Shown one piece after another: positions 22,868-32,444 of a stretch of 64,000 nucleotides of DNA. The notes under the pieces were generated by a model, which was given only the letters and a program-made list of their open reading frames with translations, was not told the DNA's origin and did no database searches. Numbering within the stretch: the first letter of the stretch is position 1; every line of letters begins with the position of its first letter. Position numbers and translations under genes: made by a program. This DNA is from Solimicrobium sp043758755 (GTDB taxonomy: Bacteria > Pseudomonadota > Gammaproteobacteria > Burkholderiales > Burkholderiaceae_D): NCBI GenBank assembly GCA_043758755.1, contig JAYVMW010000003.1:1-64000 (forward strand), read 5' to 3'.

Positions 22868-23634
22868 TCCATCTCGCTTAATTCATCGGCACGTTCCTGA
22901 GCCTGGGCCAGATTGAGCGTGCCTTCATAAATAGAACGGCCGCAGATCACGGCTTCGATGCCTTCATCCTGTACAGCGCACAGGGCTTCCACATCGGCCA
23001 GCACATGCACGCCGCCTGAGGCAATAATCGGAATGCTGACCGCGCGTGCCAGCTTGACAGTCGCTTCAATGTTTACGCCGCCCATCATGCCGTCGCGTCC
23101 GATATCGGTATACACAATCGCTTCCACGCCATAACCTTCAAATTTTTTGGCCAGATCAATGACTTCGTGACCGGACAGTTTGCTCCAGCCGTCCGTGGCT
23201 ACCTTGCCTTCTTTGGCGTCCAGTCCGACGATGACCTGTCCTGGAAAGGCACTGCAGGCATCGTGCAGAAAGCCGGGGCTTTTTACGGCGGCCGTGCCAA
23301 TGATAATGTAGCTTAAGCCGTTGTTCAGATAGCGGTCTATGGTATCGAGATCGCGTATCCCGCCGCCGAGCTGAATCGGGATTTCTTCCAGATCATTGTC
23401 TTCGGCATATTTCTGCACGGTTTTGATGATGGACCTGACAGCGGATTCATTTTTCGGTTTGCCGGCAAAGGCCCCGTTCAGATCCACCAGATGCAGACGT
23501 CTGGCGCCGTGCTTGAGCCAGTGCAAAGCCATCTCGGCCGGATCCTCCGAGAACACCGTGGATTGTTCCATATCACCTTGTTTCAAACGAACACAATGAC
23601 CGTCTTTTAAGTCGATAGCAGGGATGAGAAGCAT
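22864..23634 (-). CDS. hisA: ProFAR isomerase (HisA)
   Basis: 256 residues, TIM barrel paralog of hisF. Catalytic Asp in LIPAIDLKDGHCVRLKQGDM and Asp in YTDIGRDGMMGG; phosphate loops QLGGGIRD and SGGVHVLAD. Step 4 of histidine synthesis. A 93-bp gap separates it from hisH, the largest gap in this his run, yet the order is unbroken. Confidence 0.97.
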   Translation of the reverse strand: MLLIPAIDLKDGHCVRLKQGDMEQSTVFSEDPAEMALHWLKHGARRLHLVDLNGAFAGKPKNESAVRSIIKTVQKYAEDNDLEEIPIQLGGGIRDLDTIDRYLNNGLSYIIIGTAAVKSPGFLHDACSAFPGQVIVGLDAKEGKVATDGWSKLSGHEVIDLAKKFEGYGVEAIVYTDIGRDGMMGGVNIEATVKLARAVSIPIIASGGVHVLADVEALCAVQDEGIEAVICGRSIYEGTLNLAQAQERADELSEME

Positions 23635-23727
23635 GGCATTTATAAATGGTTAGGTATGAAGTTGAGGGTAACGGAAAAGTCGCCGGGATTTGGTTAACTT
23701 TAGTTATAGCCTGTTTTTTGACTTCTG

Positions 23728-24384
23728 TTAAGGATTCCATTGGGCAAAATTTTTGTACAACCGCAAACCCATTGCCTCGCTTTTTTCTGGATGGAATTGA
23801 GTAGCAAAAATATTATCACGAGCAACCGCACTTGCAAACGGATCTCCGTAATCGGTCCAGCCAACCACATGCCGAGAAGATTCAGGTTGCGCATAGTAAC
23901 TGTGTACAAAATAGAAATAACTGTGATCGGGAATGCCGGCCCAGAGCGGATGGCGGAGCGTTTCAGCATCGGGCTCGCTCTGGCGCACTTGATTCCAGCC
24001 CATCTGCGGCACTTTATAGCGCGAACCGTCGGCCTGCAATTTTCCGGCCAGCTCAAATCGCACAACTTTGCCTGGCAGCAAACCCAGTCCATCCGTACCA
24101 CCTTCAGCGCTCCAGTCGAACAGCATCTGCTCTCCGACACACACACCGAACAGTGGTTTGCTGCGCGCTGCATCCATAACAGCCTGATGCAATCCGGATT
24201 CACGCAGACAGGACATGCAGTCGGGCATGGCACCCTGCCCCGGCAACACCAGCCGGTCGGCTGTTTCGATATCGGTCACCAGACCAGAAATTTTTACATC
24301 GGCATCCGGGGCAGCCGCCCGAAAGGCCTGTGCTACAGAACGCAGATTACCCATTCCATAGTCCACTACGACGATTTTATTCAT
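23728..24384 (-). CDS. hisH: Imidazole glycerol phosphate synthase, glutaminase subunit
   Basis: 218 residues, class I glutamine amidotransferase: LVLPGQGAMPDCM, nucleophile Cys in FGVCVGEQML and catalytic His/Glu in ATQFHPEKSE. Releases ammonia for HisF. Start MNKIVVVDYGMGNLRSV is typical. 3 bp from hisB. Confidence 0.97.
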   Translation of the reverse strand: MNKIVVVDYGMGNLRSVAQAFRAAAPDADVKISGLVTDIETADRLVLPGQGAMPDCMSCLRESGLHQAVMDAARSKPLFGVCVGEQMLFDWSAEGGTDGLGLLPGKVVRFELAGKLQADGSRYKVPQMGWNQVRQSEPDAETLRHPLWAGIPDHSYFYFVHSYYAQPESSRHVVGWTDYGDPFASAVARDNIFATQFHPEKSEAMGLRLYKNFAQWNP

Positions 24385-24386
24385 GA

Positions 24387-25007
24387 CTACAGACTGCCCT
24401 TGGTGGAAGGAATCATGCCGGCCGAACGGGAATCGAGTTCCACCGCCATGCGCAGCGCACGGCCAAAGGCTTTGAATACGGTTTCACACTGATGATGGGC
24501 ATTATCCCCGCGCAGATTATCAATATGCAGGGTAACCAGCGCATGGTTCACAAAGCCCTGAAAAAATTCATGGGTCAGGTCAACATCAAATTCACCAATC
24601 ATGGCGCGTTTGAAGGGGACATGAAACTCCAGTCCGGGACGTCCCGAACAGTCCAGTACCACACGAGAAAGCGCTTCATCAAGCGGCACATACGCATGCC
24701 CATAACGGCGGATACCAGACTTGCTGGCCAACGCCTGGGCAAAAGCCTGTCCCAGCGTAATGCCAACATCTTCCACGGTATGGTGCGCGTCGATATGCAG
24801 GTCACCTTTGGCTTCAATATCCAGATCAAACAAACCATGGCGCGCCACCTGATCGAGCATGTGATCCAGAAAGGCAACGCCGGTATGCAGCTTTTGCTGC
24901 CCGGTACCGTCCAGATTGATGGCGACGCGAATCTGGGTTTCGTTGGTGTTGCGGACCACTTCGGCACGGCGTGAGACTGGGGCAGCAGGAATAGATTGGG
25001 CAGGCAT
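24387..25007 (-). CDS. hisB: Imidazoleglycerol-phosphate dehydratase
   Basis: 206 residues, monofunctional form. Metal-binding repeats HMLDQVARHGLFDLDIEAKGDLHIDAHHTVEDVGI and the later LHIDNLRGDNAHHQCETVFKAFGRAL. Step 6 of the pathway. The family usually starts near EVVRNTNETQI; here about 14 extra residues precede it, so a later start is possible. Confidence 0.96.
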   Translation of the reverse strand: MPAQSIPAAPVSRRAEVVRNTNETQIRVAINLDGTGQQKLHTGVAFLDHMLDQVARHGLFDLDIEAKGDLHIDAHHTVEDVGITLGQAFAQALASKSGIRRYGHAYVPLDEALSRVVLDCSGRPGLEFHVPFKRAMIGEFDVDLTHEFFQGFVNHALVTLHIDNLRGDNAHHQCETVFKAFGRALRMAVELDSRSAGMIPSTKGSL

Positions 25008-25068
25008 AGGTTGAGTATTAAGTGGGCTAAGAATTCAAATCAAAAGAACAGCGCAAAAAAACGGCGGG

Positions 25069-26145
25069 CTATTTCAAGGCATCGGACAAGGCGTTCAGGA
25101 ACAGCTGATTCTCTTGTGGCGTGCTGATCGTGATACGCAGACAGCCGCTGAGCAGACTGTGCATTTTACCCACGTTTTTGACTAAAATTTTATGTTCAAG
25201 CAGTTTATTAAATATTTGTTCGGAATTTGGTACACGAATCAATACAAAATTAGCCATCGAAGGGAAAACCTGCACTCCCTCCAGCTGGCACAGGGCGTCG
25301 CACACTGTTTTGCGCTGCTCACGAATCTGTCTGGCCTGATCATCGAACACTGGCATATGATCGAGCAAAAATTCGGCAGCGGCAGCCGTGAGGACATTGA
25401 TGTTGTAGGGTGGACGGACCTTGTCAATTTCAGCCAGAAGAGCGCCAGAAGCGGACATATAACCCAGTCGCAGACCGGCCCAGCCCAGTTTCGACACGGT
25501 GCGCATGACAATCAGATTAGCGAATTCGGGCAGGCGCGCCATCATGCTGCCGGGTGCGAATGGTTGATAGGCTTCATCGACCACAACCAGACCAATTTCT
25601 GCCATGGCCCCAACCAGCTGAACCAGGTCGCTCTCCTGATACCAGCCACCAGTGGGATTGTTCGGATTGGCCAGATACAGCAATGCCGGCCGGTGTTGAC
25701 GAATTGCCGCCAGCATAGCCGGCATGTCCAGAGCAAAATCAGGCTGCAGCGGCACACCGATAAACTCCAGCCCGGCCAGTTGCGCGGACACGGCGTACAT
25801 CACAAAAGTTGGGATGGGCGCCATGACTTTGGCGCCTGGTTTCGCGCAGGCCACCGACAGCATGCTGATCAACTCGTCCGACCCATTGCCAAGCACAACA
25901 TCAAACCCGTCGGGTACACCAAACTCGCGGCGGATTTTCTGTTTCAGCTTCAGATAGTCTGGTACCGGATACCGGTTCAATGCCGCGTTGGACAGATGGG
26001 TGCCCAGTTCAACTCTGAGAGCTGGTGGCAATGGATAGGGATTTTCCATTGCATCCAGTTTCACCATGTTACTTGAATCGGCCACATAGTAAGCCGTCTG
26101 GGCCAGCACTTCGGGTCTGACCAGCTTTTGAATCAGATTCATCAT
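25069..26145 (-). CDS. hisC: Histidinol-phosphate aminotransferase
   Basis: 358 residues, fold type I PLP enzyme. Lys that binds PLP lies in RTVSKLGWAGLRLGYM, preceded by NPNNPTGG and VVDEAYQPF with the Asp and Tyr that hold the cofactor. Transfers an amino group from glutamate to imidazole acetol phosphate. The start overlaps the hisD end by 4 bp (26142-26145). Confidence 0.97.
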   Translation of the reverse strand: MMNLIQKLVRPEVLAQTAYYVADSSNMVKLDAMENPYPLPPALRVELGTHLSNAALNRYPVPDYLKLKQKIRREFGVPDGFDVVLGNGSDELISMLSVACAKPGAKVMAPIPTFVMYAVSAQLAGLEFIGVPLQPDFALDMPAMLAAIRQHRPALLYLANPNNPTGGWYQESDLVQLVGAMAEIGLVVVDEAYQPFAPGSMMARLPEFANLIVMRTVSKLGWAGLRLGYMSASGALLAEIDKVRPPYNINVLTAAAAEFLLDHMPVFDDQARQIREQRKTVCDALCQLEGVQVFPSMANFVLIRVPNSEQIFNKLLEHKILVKNVGKMHSLLSGCLRITISTPQENQLFLNALSDALK

Positions 26146-27470
26146 TGATCCTTGTTGCCCTGCCGCAGTTCGGCCGAACGCGCGTGCGCCTGCAAACCTT
26201 CGCCATACGCCAGTTCGGCAGCTATTTTTCCCAACGTCTGTGCCCCATCGGCGCTGATACAGATCATGCTGCTGCGCTTTTGAAAATCGTACACGCCCAG
26301 TGGTGACGAAAAGCGTGCCGTGCGCGAGGTCGGCAGAACGTGATTCGGCCCGGCACAGTAATCACCCAGTGCTTCCGAAGAATAACGTCCCAGAAACAGC
26401 GCGCCGCCATGCCGGATCTGCGCGGCCCACTTCTGTGGCTCCAGCGCAGAAATTTCCACATGTTCGGCGGCGATATGATTGGCGATGCGACAGGCTTCTT
26501 CCATATCGCGCACTTTGATGAGCGCGCCGCGATTGGTCAGCGAAGTACGAATAATGGCGTGACGCGGCATGTCCGCAAGCATGCGGTCCATGGAAGCCTG
26601 CACCCGGTCAATATACGACTGATCCGGGCACAGCAGAATCGATTGGGCCAGCTCATCATGTTCGGCCTGCGAAAACAGATCCATTGCAACCCAGTCTGGA
26701 TCGGTCGTGCCGTCGCACAGCACCAGAATTTCGGACGGTCCGGCGATCATATCGATACCGACCGTGCCAAATACCCGGCGCTTGGCAGCAGCCACGTAGG
26801 CATTGCCTGGTCCAACAATTTTATCCACCGGCGCGATGGTTTGCGTGCCATAAGCCAGTGCGGCTACCGCCTGCGCCCCGCCTATCGTGAAAATGCGATC
26901 GACACCTGAGAGCCAAGCTGCGGCCAGCACCAGCGGATTTTTAACACCGTCCGGGGTCGGCACTACCATCACCACTTCGGCAACACCGGCCACCTTGGCA
27001 GGAATTGCATTCATTAATACGGAAGACGGATACGCAGCCTTGCCACCCGGCACATAAATGCCGACCCGGTCCAGTGGCGTGACTTTTTGCCCCAGCACAG
27101 TGCCATCGGTTTCGGTATAACTGAACCCTTCCGAACCGCAGGACTGTTTCTGAATCTGGTGGTAAGCACGCACACGCTGCGCGGCTGCCTCCAGCGCAGT
27201 GCGGCGCTGTGGGCTCAGTGAGTGCAGGGCATCTTGCCACTTCTGCCTGGGAATTTCCAGTTCGGTCATGTGGCCGGCGTGCAGCCGGTCAAACCGGTTG
27301 GTCGCTTCCAGCACGGCACTGTCACCGTGCTGTTTCACGGCGGCCAGAATCTGTACTACGGCCTGATCAATTGCGTCATCCTGACTGGCCTCGAACGCCA
27401 GCAGTGCGGACAGTTTTTCCTGGAAATCGGTGTCGGTAGAGTTCAACCTGGCGATGTGGATTGCAGACAT
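26142..27470 (-). CDS. hisD: Histidinol dehydrogenase
   Basis: 442 residues from the ATG at 27470 (MSAIHIARLNSTD); a TTG at 27491 would add seven residues. Contains FTIGGAQAVAALAYGT, the KIVGPGNAYVAAAKRRVFG segment and metal ligands in DLFSQAEHDELAQ and the C-terminal AHARSAELR. NAD-dependent final two oxidations from histidinol to histidine. Between hisG and hisC. Confidence 0.97.
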   Translation of the reverse strand: MSAIHIARLNSTDTDFQEKLSALLAFEASQDDAIDQAVVQILAAVKQHGDSAVLEATNRFDRLHAGHMTELEIPRQKWQDALHSLSPQRRTALEAAAQRVRAYHQIQKQSCGSEGFSYTETDGTVLGQKVTPLDRVGIYVPGGKAAYPSSVLMNAIPAKVAGVAEVVMVVPTPDGVKNPLVLAAAWLSGVDRIFTIGGAQAVAALAYGTQTIAPVDKIVGPGNAYVAAAKRRVFGTVGIDMIAGPSEILVLCDGTTDPDWVAMDLFSQAEHDELAQSILLCPDQSYIDRVQASMDRMLADMPRHAIIRTSLTNRGALIKVRDMEEACRIANHIAAEHVEISALEPQKWAAQIRHGGALFLGRYSSEALGDYCAGPNHVLPTSRTARFSSPLGVYDFQKRSSMICISADGAQTLGKIAAELAYGEGLQAHARSAELRQGNKDQ

Positions 27471-27509
27471 GGGAAACACTTTTCGGTTCAAGAGAAGTTT
27501 TGAGGGAGA

Positions 27510-28163
27510 TTAAACCGGCTTTCCGGAAGCGATTGCAAAGGCCGCCAGTATCGGTTGCAGTAATTCACGTTTGAGTTTCAAGGCGGCCTGATTCACGATC
27601 AGGCGCGAGGAAATATCCATAATCTGCTCGACTTCCACCAGATGATTGGCGCGCAGGGTGTTGCCGGTACTGACTAAATCAACAATCGCGTCAGAAAGGC
27701 CAACGAGCGGCGCGAGTTCCATTGAGCCGTACAACTTGATCAGATCCACGTGCACACCCTTGGCAGCAAAATGATTGCGGGCAATCTGGGTGTATTTGGT
27801 CGCCACCCGCAAGCGCGCGCCCTGCCGCACCGCACTGGCGTAATCAAATCCTTCTGCCACTGCCACCGACATGCGACACATGGCAATCTGCAGATCGACC
27901 GGCTGATACAGCCCTTCACCACCATGTTCGATCAACACATCCTTGCCGGCCACGCCAAAATCAGCCGCACCGTACTGCACGTAAGTTGGCACATCCGAGG
28001 CGCGCACGATAATCACACGCAGGTCAGGATGGGAAGTCGGCAGTATCAGTTTGCGCGAAGTCTGCGGATCTTCCAGCACGCGGATTCCAGCGGCTTCCAG
28101 CAACGGCAGGGTATCGTCGAAAATGCGGCCTTTGGATAAAGCCAGAGTCAGTTGTGCGGTCAT
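27510..28163 (-). CDS. hisG: ATP phosphoribosyltransferase, short form
   Basis: 217 residues, the short HisG type that lacks the C-terminal regulatory ACT-like domain. LTLALSKGRIFDDTLPLL, ADFGVAGKDVL and DLVSTGNTLRANHL are family segments. The short form works as a hetero-octamer with HisZ, which is not in this window. Commits ATP and PRPP to histidine synthesis. Confidence 0.96.
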   Translation of the reverse strand: MTAQLTLALSKGRIFDDTLPLLEAAGIRVLEDPQTSRKLILPTSHPDLRVIIVRASDVPTYVQYGAADFGVAGKDVLIEHGGEGLYQPVDLQIAMCRMSVAVAEGFDYASAVRQGARLRVATKYTQIARNHFAAKGVHVDLIKLYGSMELAPLVGLSDAIVDLVSTGNTLRANHLVEVEQIMDISSRLIVNQAALKLKRELLQPILAAFAIASGKPV

Positions 28164-28185
28164 AATTTATACGTCAATGAATCAG

Positions 28186-29436
28186 TTAGGAAACGCGCCG
28201 GATATTAGCACCCAGGGCAGACAGTTTGACTTCCATGCGATCGTAACCACGATCCAGATGGTAGATGCGGTCTATCAGGGTTTCGCCTTCAGCGGCCATG
28301 GCAGCAATCACCAGACTGGCCGAAGCGCGCAGATCAGTTGCCATTACCGGTGCGCCAACCAGCCGGTCAACGCCGCGTACGATGGCAGTATGCCCTTCAA
28401 TTTCGATTGAAGCACCCAGACGGTTGAGTTCCTGTACGTGCATGAAGCGGTTTTCAAAAATGGTTTCAGTGACTTGACTGGTGCCTTGTGCGATACAGTT
28501 CATGGCCATGAACTGGGCCTGCATGTCGGTTGGAAAACCCGGATATTCGGTGGTGCGGAAACTGACCGACTTGGGACGCGCTGCCATCTGGATGCGGATC
28601 GTGTCGGCTCCGGTCGTCAGAATCGCACCGGCTTCACGCAGCTTGTCGAGCGCAACATCAAGAATGTCGACCCGGGTGTTTTTCAGCGTGACGTCACCAC
28701 CGGTGGCAGCCACGGCGCACAGAAAGGTGGCCGCTTCGACCCGGTCGGAAATAATGGCGTGGGTTGCGCCGTGCAGTTTTTCCAATCCCTGGATCACCAG
28801 ACGTGAGCTGCCAATACCACTGATTTGCGCACCCATGGCAACCAGCAGATTGGCCAGATCCACCACTTCCGGTTCGCAGGCTGCATTTTCGAGTATGGTT
28901 TCGCCTTCGGCCAATGTGGCGGCCATCAGCAGATTTTCAGTACCGGTCACGGTGATCATGTCGGTGACGATGCGAGTGCCTTTGAGTTTTTTTGCTCTGG
29001 CATGAATGTAGCCCGCTTCAATTCTGATGTCAGCGCCCATGGCCTGCAGACCCTTGATATGCTGGTCGACCGGACGCGCACCAATGGCGCAACCGCCCGG
29101 CAAAGATACCTTGGCCTCACCAAATCGTGCCACCAGCGGGCCGAGCGCGAGAATCGAGGCACGCATGGTTTTGACCATGTCGTACGGCGCTTCCAGATTG
29201 CTGATCTGCGCGCCGTTAAGGGTGACATCGCTGCCGGAAATATCCACGCTCAGTCCCATCTGAGAGAGCAGTTTTTCCATGGTGCTGACATCTTTGAGCA
29301 ATGGCAAATTGGTCAGGTGCACATTATCGGCGGTGAGCAGGCCGGCGCATAAAATTGGCAGCGCGGCATTTTTGGCACCGGAAATCATGACGTCGCCAGT
29401 CAGGCGCGCACCACCGGTTATCAGTAATTTATCCAT
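28186..29436 (-). CDS. murA: UDP-N-acetylglucosamine 1-carboxyvinyltransferase
   Basis: 416 residues, EPSP-synthase fold. Start LLITGGARLTGDVMISGAKNAALPIL contains the substrate Lys-Asn pair; the catalytic Cys that fosfomycin attacks is in LPGGCAIGARPVD; later GFPTDMQAQFMAMNCIA. First committed step of peptidoglycan synthesis. Its start overlaps the ibaG end by 8 bp. Confidence 0.97.
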   Translation of the reverse strand: MDKLLITGGARLTGDVMISGAKNAALPILCAGLLTADNVHLTNLPLLKDVSTMEKLLSQMGLSVDISGSDVTLNGAQISNLEAPYDMVKTMRASILALGPLVARFGEAKVSLPGGCAIGARPVDQHIKGLQAMGADIRIEAGYIHARAKKLKGTRIVTDMITVTGTENLLMAATLAEGETILENAACEPEVVDLANLLVAMGAQISGIGSSRLVIQGLEKLHGATHAIISDRVEAATFLCAVAATGGDVTLKNTRVDILDVALDKLREAGAILTTGADTIRIQMAARPKSVSFRTTEYPGFPTDMQAQFMAMNCIAQGTSQVTETIFENRFMHVQELNRLGASIEIEGHTAIVRGVDRLVGAPVMATDLRASASLVIAAMAAEGETLIDRIYHLDRGYDRMEVKLSALGANIRRVS

Positions 29437-29665
29437 TAAATTCTTCGGGAGTGAGAGTTTTCATCGACAGCGCATGAATTTCTTCACGCATCCGCTCGCC
29501 CAGCACCGCATACACGAGCTGATGGCGCTGGATAAGACGTTTGCCGGCAAATGCCGGTGACACGATCGTTGCCTGAAAATGTTGGCCATCACCTTCAACG
29601 GTAAGATGGGTACACTGCATTCCGGCAGCGATGTAATTCTTGATTTGTTCTGGAGTGGGTAACAC
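29429..29665 (-). CDS. ibaG: BolA-family protein (IbaG-like)
   Basis: 78 residues, BolA fold: MLPTPEQIKNYIAAGMQCTHLTVEGDGQHFQATIVS...QRHQLVYAVLGERMREEIHALSMKTLTPEEF. The conserved Val-x-Gly-Asp-Gly-x-His and the invariant HQLVY are present. IbaG partners with monothiol glutaredoxin in Fe-S handling. Overlap with murA is common in proteobacteria. Confidence 0.93.
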   Translation of the reverse strand: MLPTPEQIKNYIAAGMQCTHLTVEGDGQHFQATIVSPAFAGKRLIQRHQLVYAVLGERMREEIHALSMKTLTPEEFNG

Positions 29666-29715
29666 TGTCGTTCCTTTTTACTTCACAAAAAATGCTTGAG
29701 GCGGGGCTTGGGTTG

Positions 29716-30471
29716 TTAACCCCGCAATTTATAACCGCGTTTCAACATCGTTAATGCAATCCCGGCCAACACCAGAAAGAATGCCAGGACGACCAGCAGG
29801 CTGTGCAGCGGACTCACGTCGGACTGCCCAAAAAAGCCGTAACGAAAGCCGTCAATCATATAGAAAAACGGGTTAAACCGCGAGACTGTTAACCACATTG
29901 GTGGCAGGGAATGAATTGAATAAAACACACCCGATAAAAACGTGGCAGGCATGATCAGAAAATTTTGAAACGCAGCAAGCTGATCAAATTTTTCCGCCCA
30001 GATGCCGGCAATCAGGCCCATGGTACCCAGAATAGCTGCGCCCAGCAAAGAAAACAGAATAATCCAGACCGGCGCCTGAAACGACAGATCGGCAAACCAG
30101 GCCGTAAAAATGAAAACCCCCAGCCCCACAGTCAGGCCACGAACGATGGCAGCCAGTACATAGGCGCCAAACAGTTCCCAGTAGGAAAGCGGCGGAAGCA
30201 GAATAAACACCAGATTGCCGGTGATTTTGGATTGCATCAATGAGGAAGACGAATTAGCAAAGGCATTCTGCAGCACGCTCATCATGACCAGTCCGGGAAT
30301 CAGGAACGCGGTATATTGCACTCCGGCATATACCTGCACATGGCGGTCCAGCACATGGCCGAAAATCAGCAGATATAACAGCGCCGTCAGGATGGGAGCG
30401 GTAATGGTTTGCGTGGCAACTTTCCAGAAACGCAGAATCTCTTTATAGAACAGGGTTTGGAAGCCTATCAT
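29716..30471 (-). CDS. ABC-2 type transporter permease
   Basis: 251 residues with six membrane helices and the ABC-2 signature region (AAFQNFLIMPATFLSGVFYSIHSLPP). Ends MLKRGYKLRG, a tail shared with YadH-type permeases and with the partial permease at the right end of this window. Overlaps its ATPase by 4 bp. It exports an unknown substrate. Confidence 0.93.
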   Translation of the reverse strand: MIGFQTLFYKEILRFWKVATQTITAPILTALLYLLIFGHVLDRHVQVYAGVQYTAFLIPGLVMMSVLQNAFANSSSSLMQSKITGNLVFILLPPLSYWELFGAYVLAAIVRGLTVGLGVFIFTAWFADLSFQAPVWIILFSLLGAAILGTMGLIAGIWAEKFDQLAAFQNFLIMPATFLSGVFYSIHSLPPMWLTVSRFNPFFYMIDGFRYGFFGQSDVSPLHSLLVVLAFFLVLAGIALTMLKRGYKLRG

Positions 30472-31370
30472 TGGTGCGCCCCATCCATTATTTGCAGGAA
30501 GACATCTTCCAGATCAGCCTGCTGCAATTGCAGCTCATCGACCACGCAGCCCGACTGACGCAGACAGGCCAGTATCGGTTCAATTTCATCGTTGTGATTA
30601 ATGCGCAGTGCGGTGTAGGCCGATTCAAGCGGAATCTGTAGCGCCTTTAACGACTCCGGCAATGGGGCGCCCGACAGGCGCAGCTTCATCTGTGATCCGG
30701 CCACCTGCCTTAACAGGGCATTGGTCGTGTCGAGCGCTACGACCCGGCCGGCTTTGAGCATGGCAATCCGGCTGCACAGTGCCTGAGCTTCTTCAAGATA
30801 ATGCGTAGTCAGCACGACAGTATGGCCATCGCGATTCAAACGCCCGATAAATTTCCACAGGGTCTGACGCAATTCAACGTCCACGCCGGCAGTTGGTTCA
30901 TCCAGCACGATAACCGGTGGTTTATGCACCAGTGCCTGCGCAACCAGCACCCGGCGCTTCATGCCGCCAGACAGGGCGCGCATGTTGGTGTCGGCCTTGT
31001 TAGTGAGGTCCAGATTTGCCATGATCTCGTCGATCCAGGCGTCGTTGCGTTTCTGTCCGAAATAACCGAGTTGCATGCGCAGCGTTTCACGTACAGTGAA
31101 AAACGGATCAAACACCAATTCCTGCGGCACCACCCCGAGCTGACGACGCGCCTGCCGATAATCACTTTGCACGTCATGCCCCATTACGGTAACGGTACCG
31201 GAACTGGGGCGTATCAGACCGGCGATGATGGATATCAGCGTGGTTTTACCGGCCCCGTTGGGGCCGAGCAATCCAAAAAATTCACCAGGTTCAATCGAGA
31301 GTGACACCCCATCCAGCGCCTGCAGCGTTGCATAGTTCTTTTTGATATCGGAAATCTGTATGGCCGCCAT
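30468..31370 (-). CDS. ABC transporter ATP-binding protein (YadG-like)
   Basis: 300 residues. Walker A LLGPNGAGKTTLISIIAG, Q-loop VVPQELVFDPFFT, signature LSGGMKRRVLVAQAL, Walker B VIVLDEPTAGVDVELR and switch His in VLTTHYLEEA. A C-terminal DUF4162-like extension follows. Forms an exporter with the permease encoded next to it. In relatives it sits next to the mla genes as here, which hints at envelope traffic; the substrate is unknown. Confidence 0.94.
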   Translation of the reverse strand: MAAIQISDIKKNYATLQALDGVSLSIEPGEFFGLLGPNGAGKTTLISIIAGLIRPSSGTVTVMGHDVQSDYRQARRQLGVVPQELVFDPFFTVRETLRMQLGYFGQKRNDAWIDEIMANLDLTNKADTNMRALSGGMKRRVLVAQALVHKPPVIVLDEPTAGVDVELRQTLWKFIGRLNRDGHTVVLTTHYLEEAQALCSRIAMLKAGRVVALDTTNALLRQVAGSQMKLRLSGAPLPESLKALQIPLESAYTALRINHNDEIEPILACLRQSGCVVDELQLQQADLEDVFLQIMDGAHQ

Positions 31371-31522
31371 GGGCTGCTTGCTTTGGTTATGTTGTTGGAA
31401 AGCCGGAAATGTTGTTGCGTGGCACGAGGAGGATGATTATAGGTGAAAACAGGAGGCTAGATCGGGGGAAACTGCTTAAATTGGCCGTGAAAGTACGACC
31501 TTATTACTATTCCGGCATGCCT

Positions 31523-31774
31523 TCACATCAATTCTGCAACACCATAAAGTTGGATCAGGTGATTCAGATTCTCAGGAAGGCCCTGAAATTCCAGCCTGAC
31601 ACTGCGCTGCAAAGCATGACGCTTCCAGGCCAGCAGGCAGGCAACCGCGCTGGAATCGATCTGACTGGTTAGCTCAAAGGAAAAAACCGACTGTCCTGCA
31701 TCGATTGCAGAAATACCGGCTGACAGTTGCTGTGCAGCCGTTTCATGGGTAAATGCAGGTGCGGGAATAAACAT
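31523..31774 (-). CDS. mlaB: MlaB, STAS-domain subunit of lipid transporter
   Basis: 83 residues, a minimal STAS domain (GQSVFSFELTSQIDSSAVACLLAWKRHAL with the conserved D-S-S-A turn). In the Mla ATPase complex it binds MlaF and stabilises it on the cytoplasmic side. 2 bp from mlaC. Short and lower in sequence identity, so the call relies on neighbours. Confidence 0.88.
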   Translation of the reverse strand: MFIPAPAFTHETAAQQLSAGISAIDAGQSVFSFELTSQIDSSAVACLLAWKRHALQRSVRLEFQGLPENLNHLIQLYGVAELM

Positions 31775-31776
31775 TA

Positions 31777-32415
31777 TCAGGATTTTTTTGCGTAATTCAG
31801 TGACAGTTTGGCATTTTTGGCGGTCAGGGTTTTGATCAACCCATCGATACCTGATTTGTTAATTTCAGCACTGAAATTGCCTTTGTAGGTTTCAATCAAC
31901 CAGGCACCGAGCACGTTGATATCATAAATTTTCCAGCCCTCGGCACCCTTGGCCAAACGATAATTGAGTTCAATTACCTGTCCGGCGCGCGGAGTGATGA
32001 CCTGAGAACGCACTTCGACATCCGTATCGGCAGGGTCAGCGCGAAACGGTTTATATTCGAGCCGCTGATCTTTCACTTGTGACAGGGCTCCGGAATAAGT
32101 GAAAATCAGCAGACTCTTGAACTGTTTGACCAGTTCCTGCTGCTGGTCAGGCGTGGCGGCGCGCCAGTTGCGGCCGGCCGCCAGTTCGGTCATGCGCTGA
32201 AAATCGATATAGGGCAGCACTTTGGCTTCAACCAGTTTAAGCACTTTTGACTGATCGCCAGACTGGATATCCTTATCGGTTTTCGCGGATTCCAGAACCT
32301 CCTGGCTGATCCGCTTGATTAAGGAATCGGGGGCCTCATCGGCAGCGTGCGCCATACCCAGGCACAACATCAGTGCGGCAATAACTGCGGTGCAATTTTT
32401 GAACATTTTCATCAT
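31777..32415 (-). CDS. mlaC: MlaC, periplasmic phospholipid-binding protein
   Basis: 212 residues from the ATG at 32415 (MMKMFKNCTAVIAALMLCLGMAHA), whose signal peptide ends AHA-A. The mature part has the MlaC motif set: AGRNWRAATPDQQQELVKQFKSLLI, YSGALS and GWKIYDINVLGAWL. Shuttles phospholipid between MlaA at the outer membrane and the MlaFEDB complex. A TTG at 32439 is less likely. Confidence 0.95.
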   Translation of the reverse strand: MMKMFKNCTAVIAALMLCLGMAHAADEAPDSLIKRISQEVLESAKTDKDIQSGDQSKVLKLVEAKVLPYIDFQRMTELAAGRNWRAATPDQQQELVKQFKSLLIFTYSGALSQVKDQRLEYKPFRADPADTDVEVRSQVITPRAGQVIELNYRLAKGAEGWKIYDINVLGAWLIETYKGNFSAEINKSGIDGLIKTLTAKNAKLSLNYAKKS

Positions 32416-32444
32416 GGTTCCAATAATCAGGTTATACAAATAGG

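Noticed and set aside
25192..26076. A long plus-strand frame of about 294 codons opposite hisC
   Set aside because: Antisense shadow of hisC with a composition biased to His and Gln and no family match.
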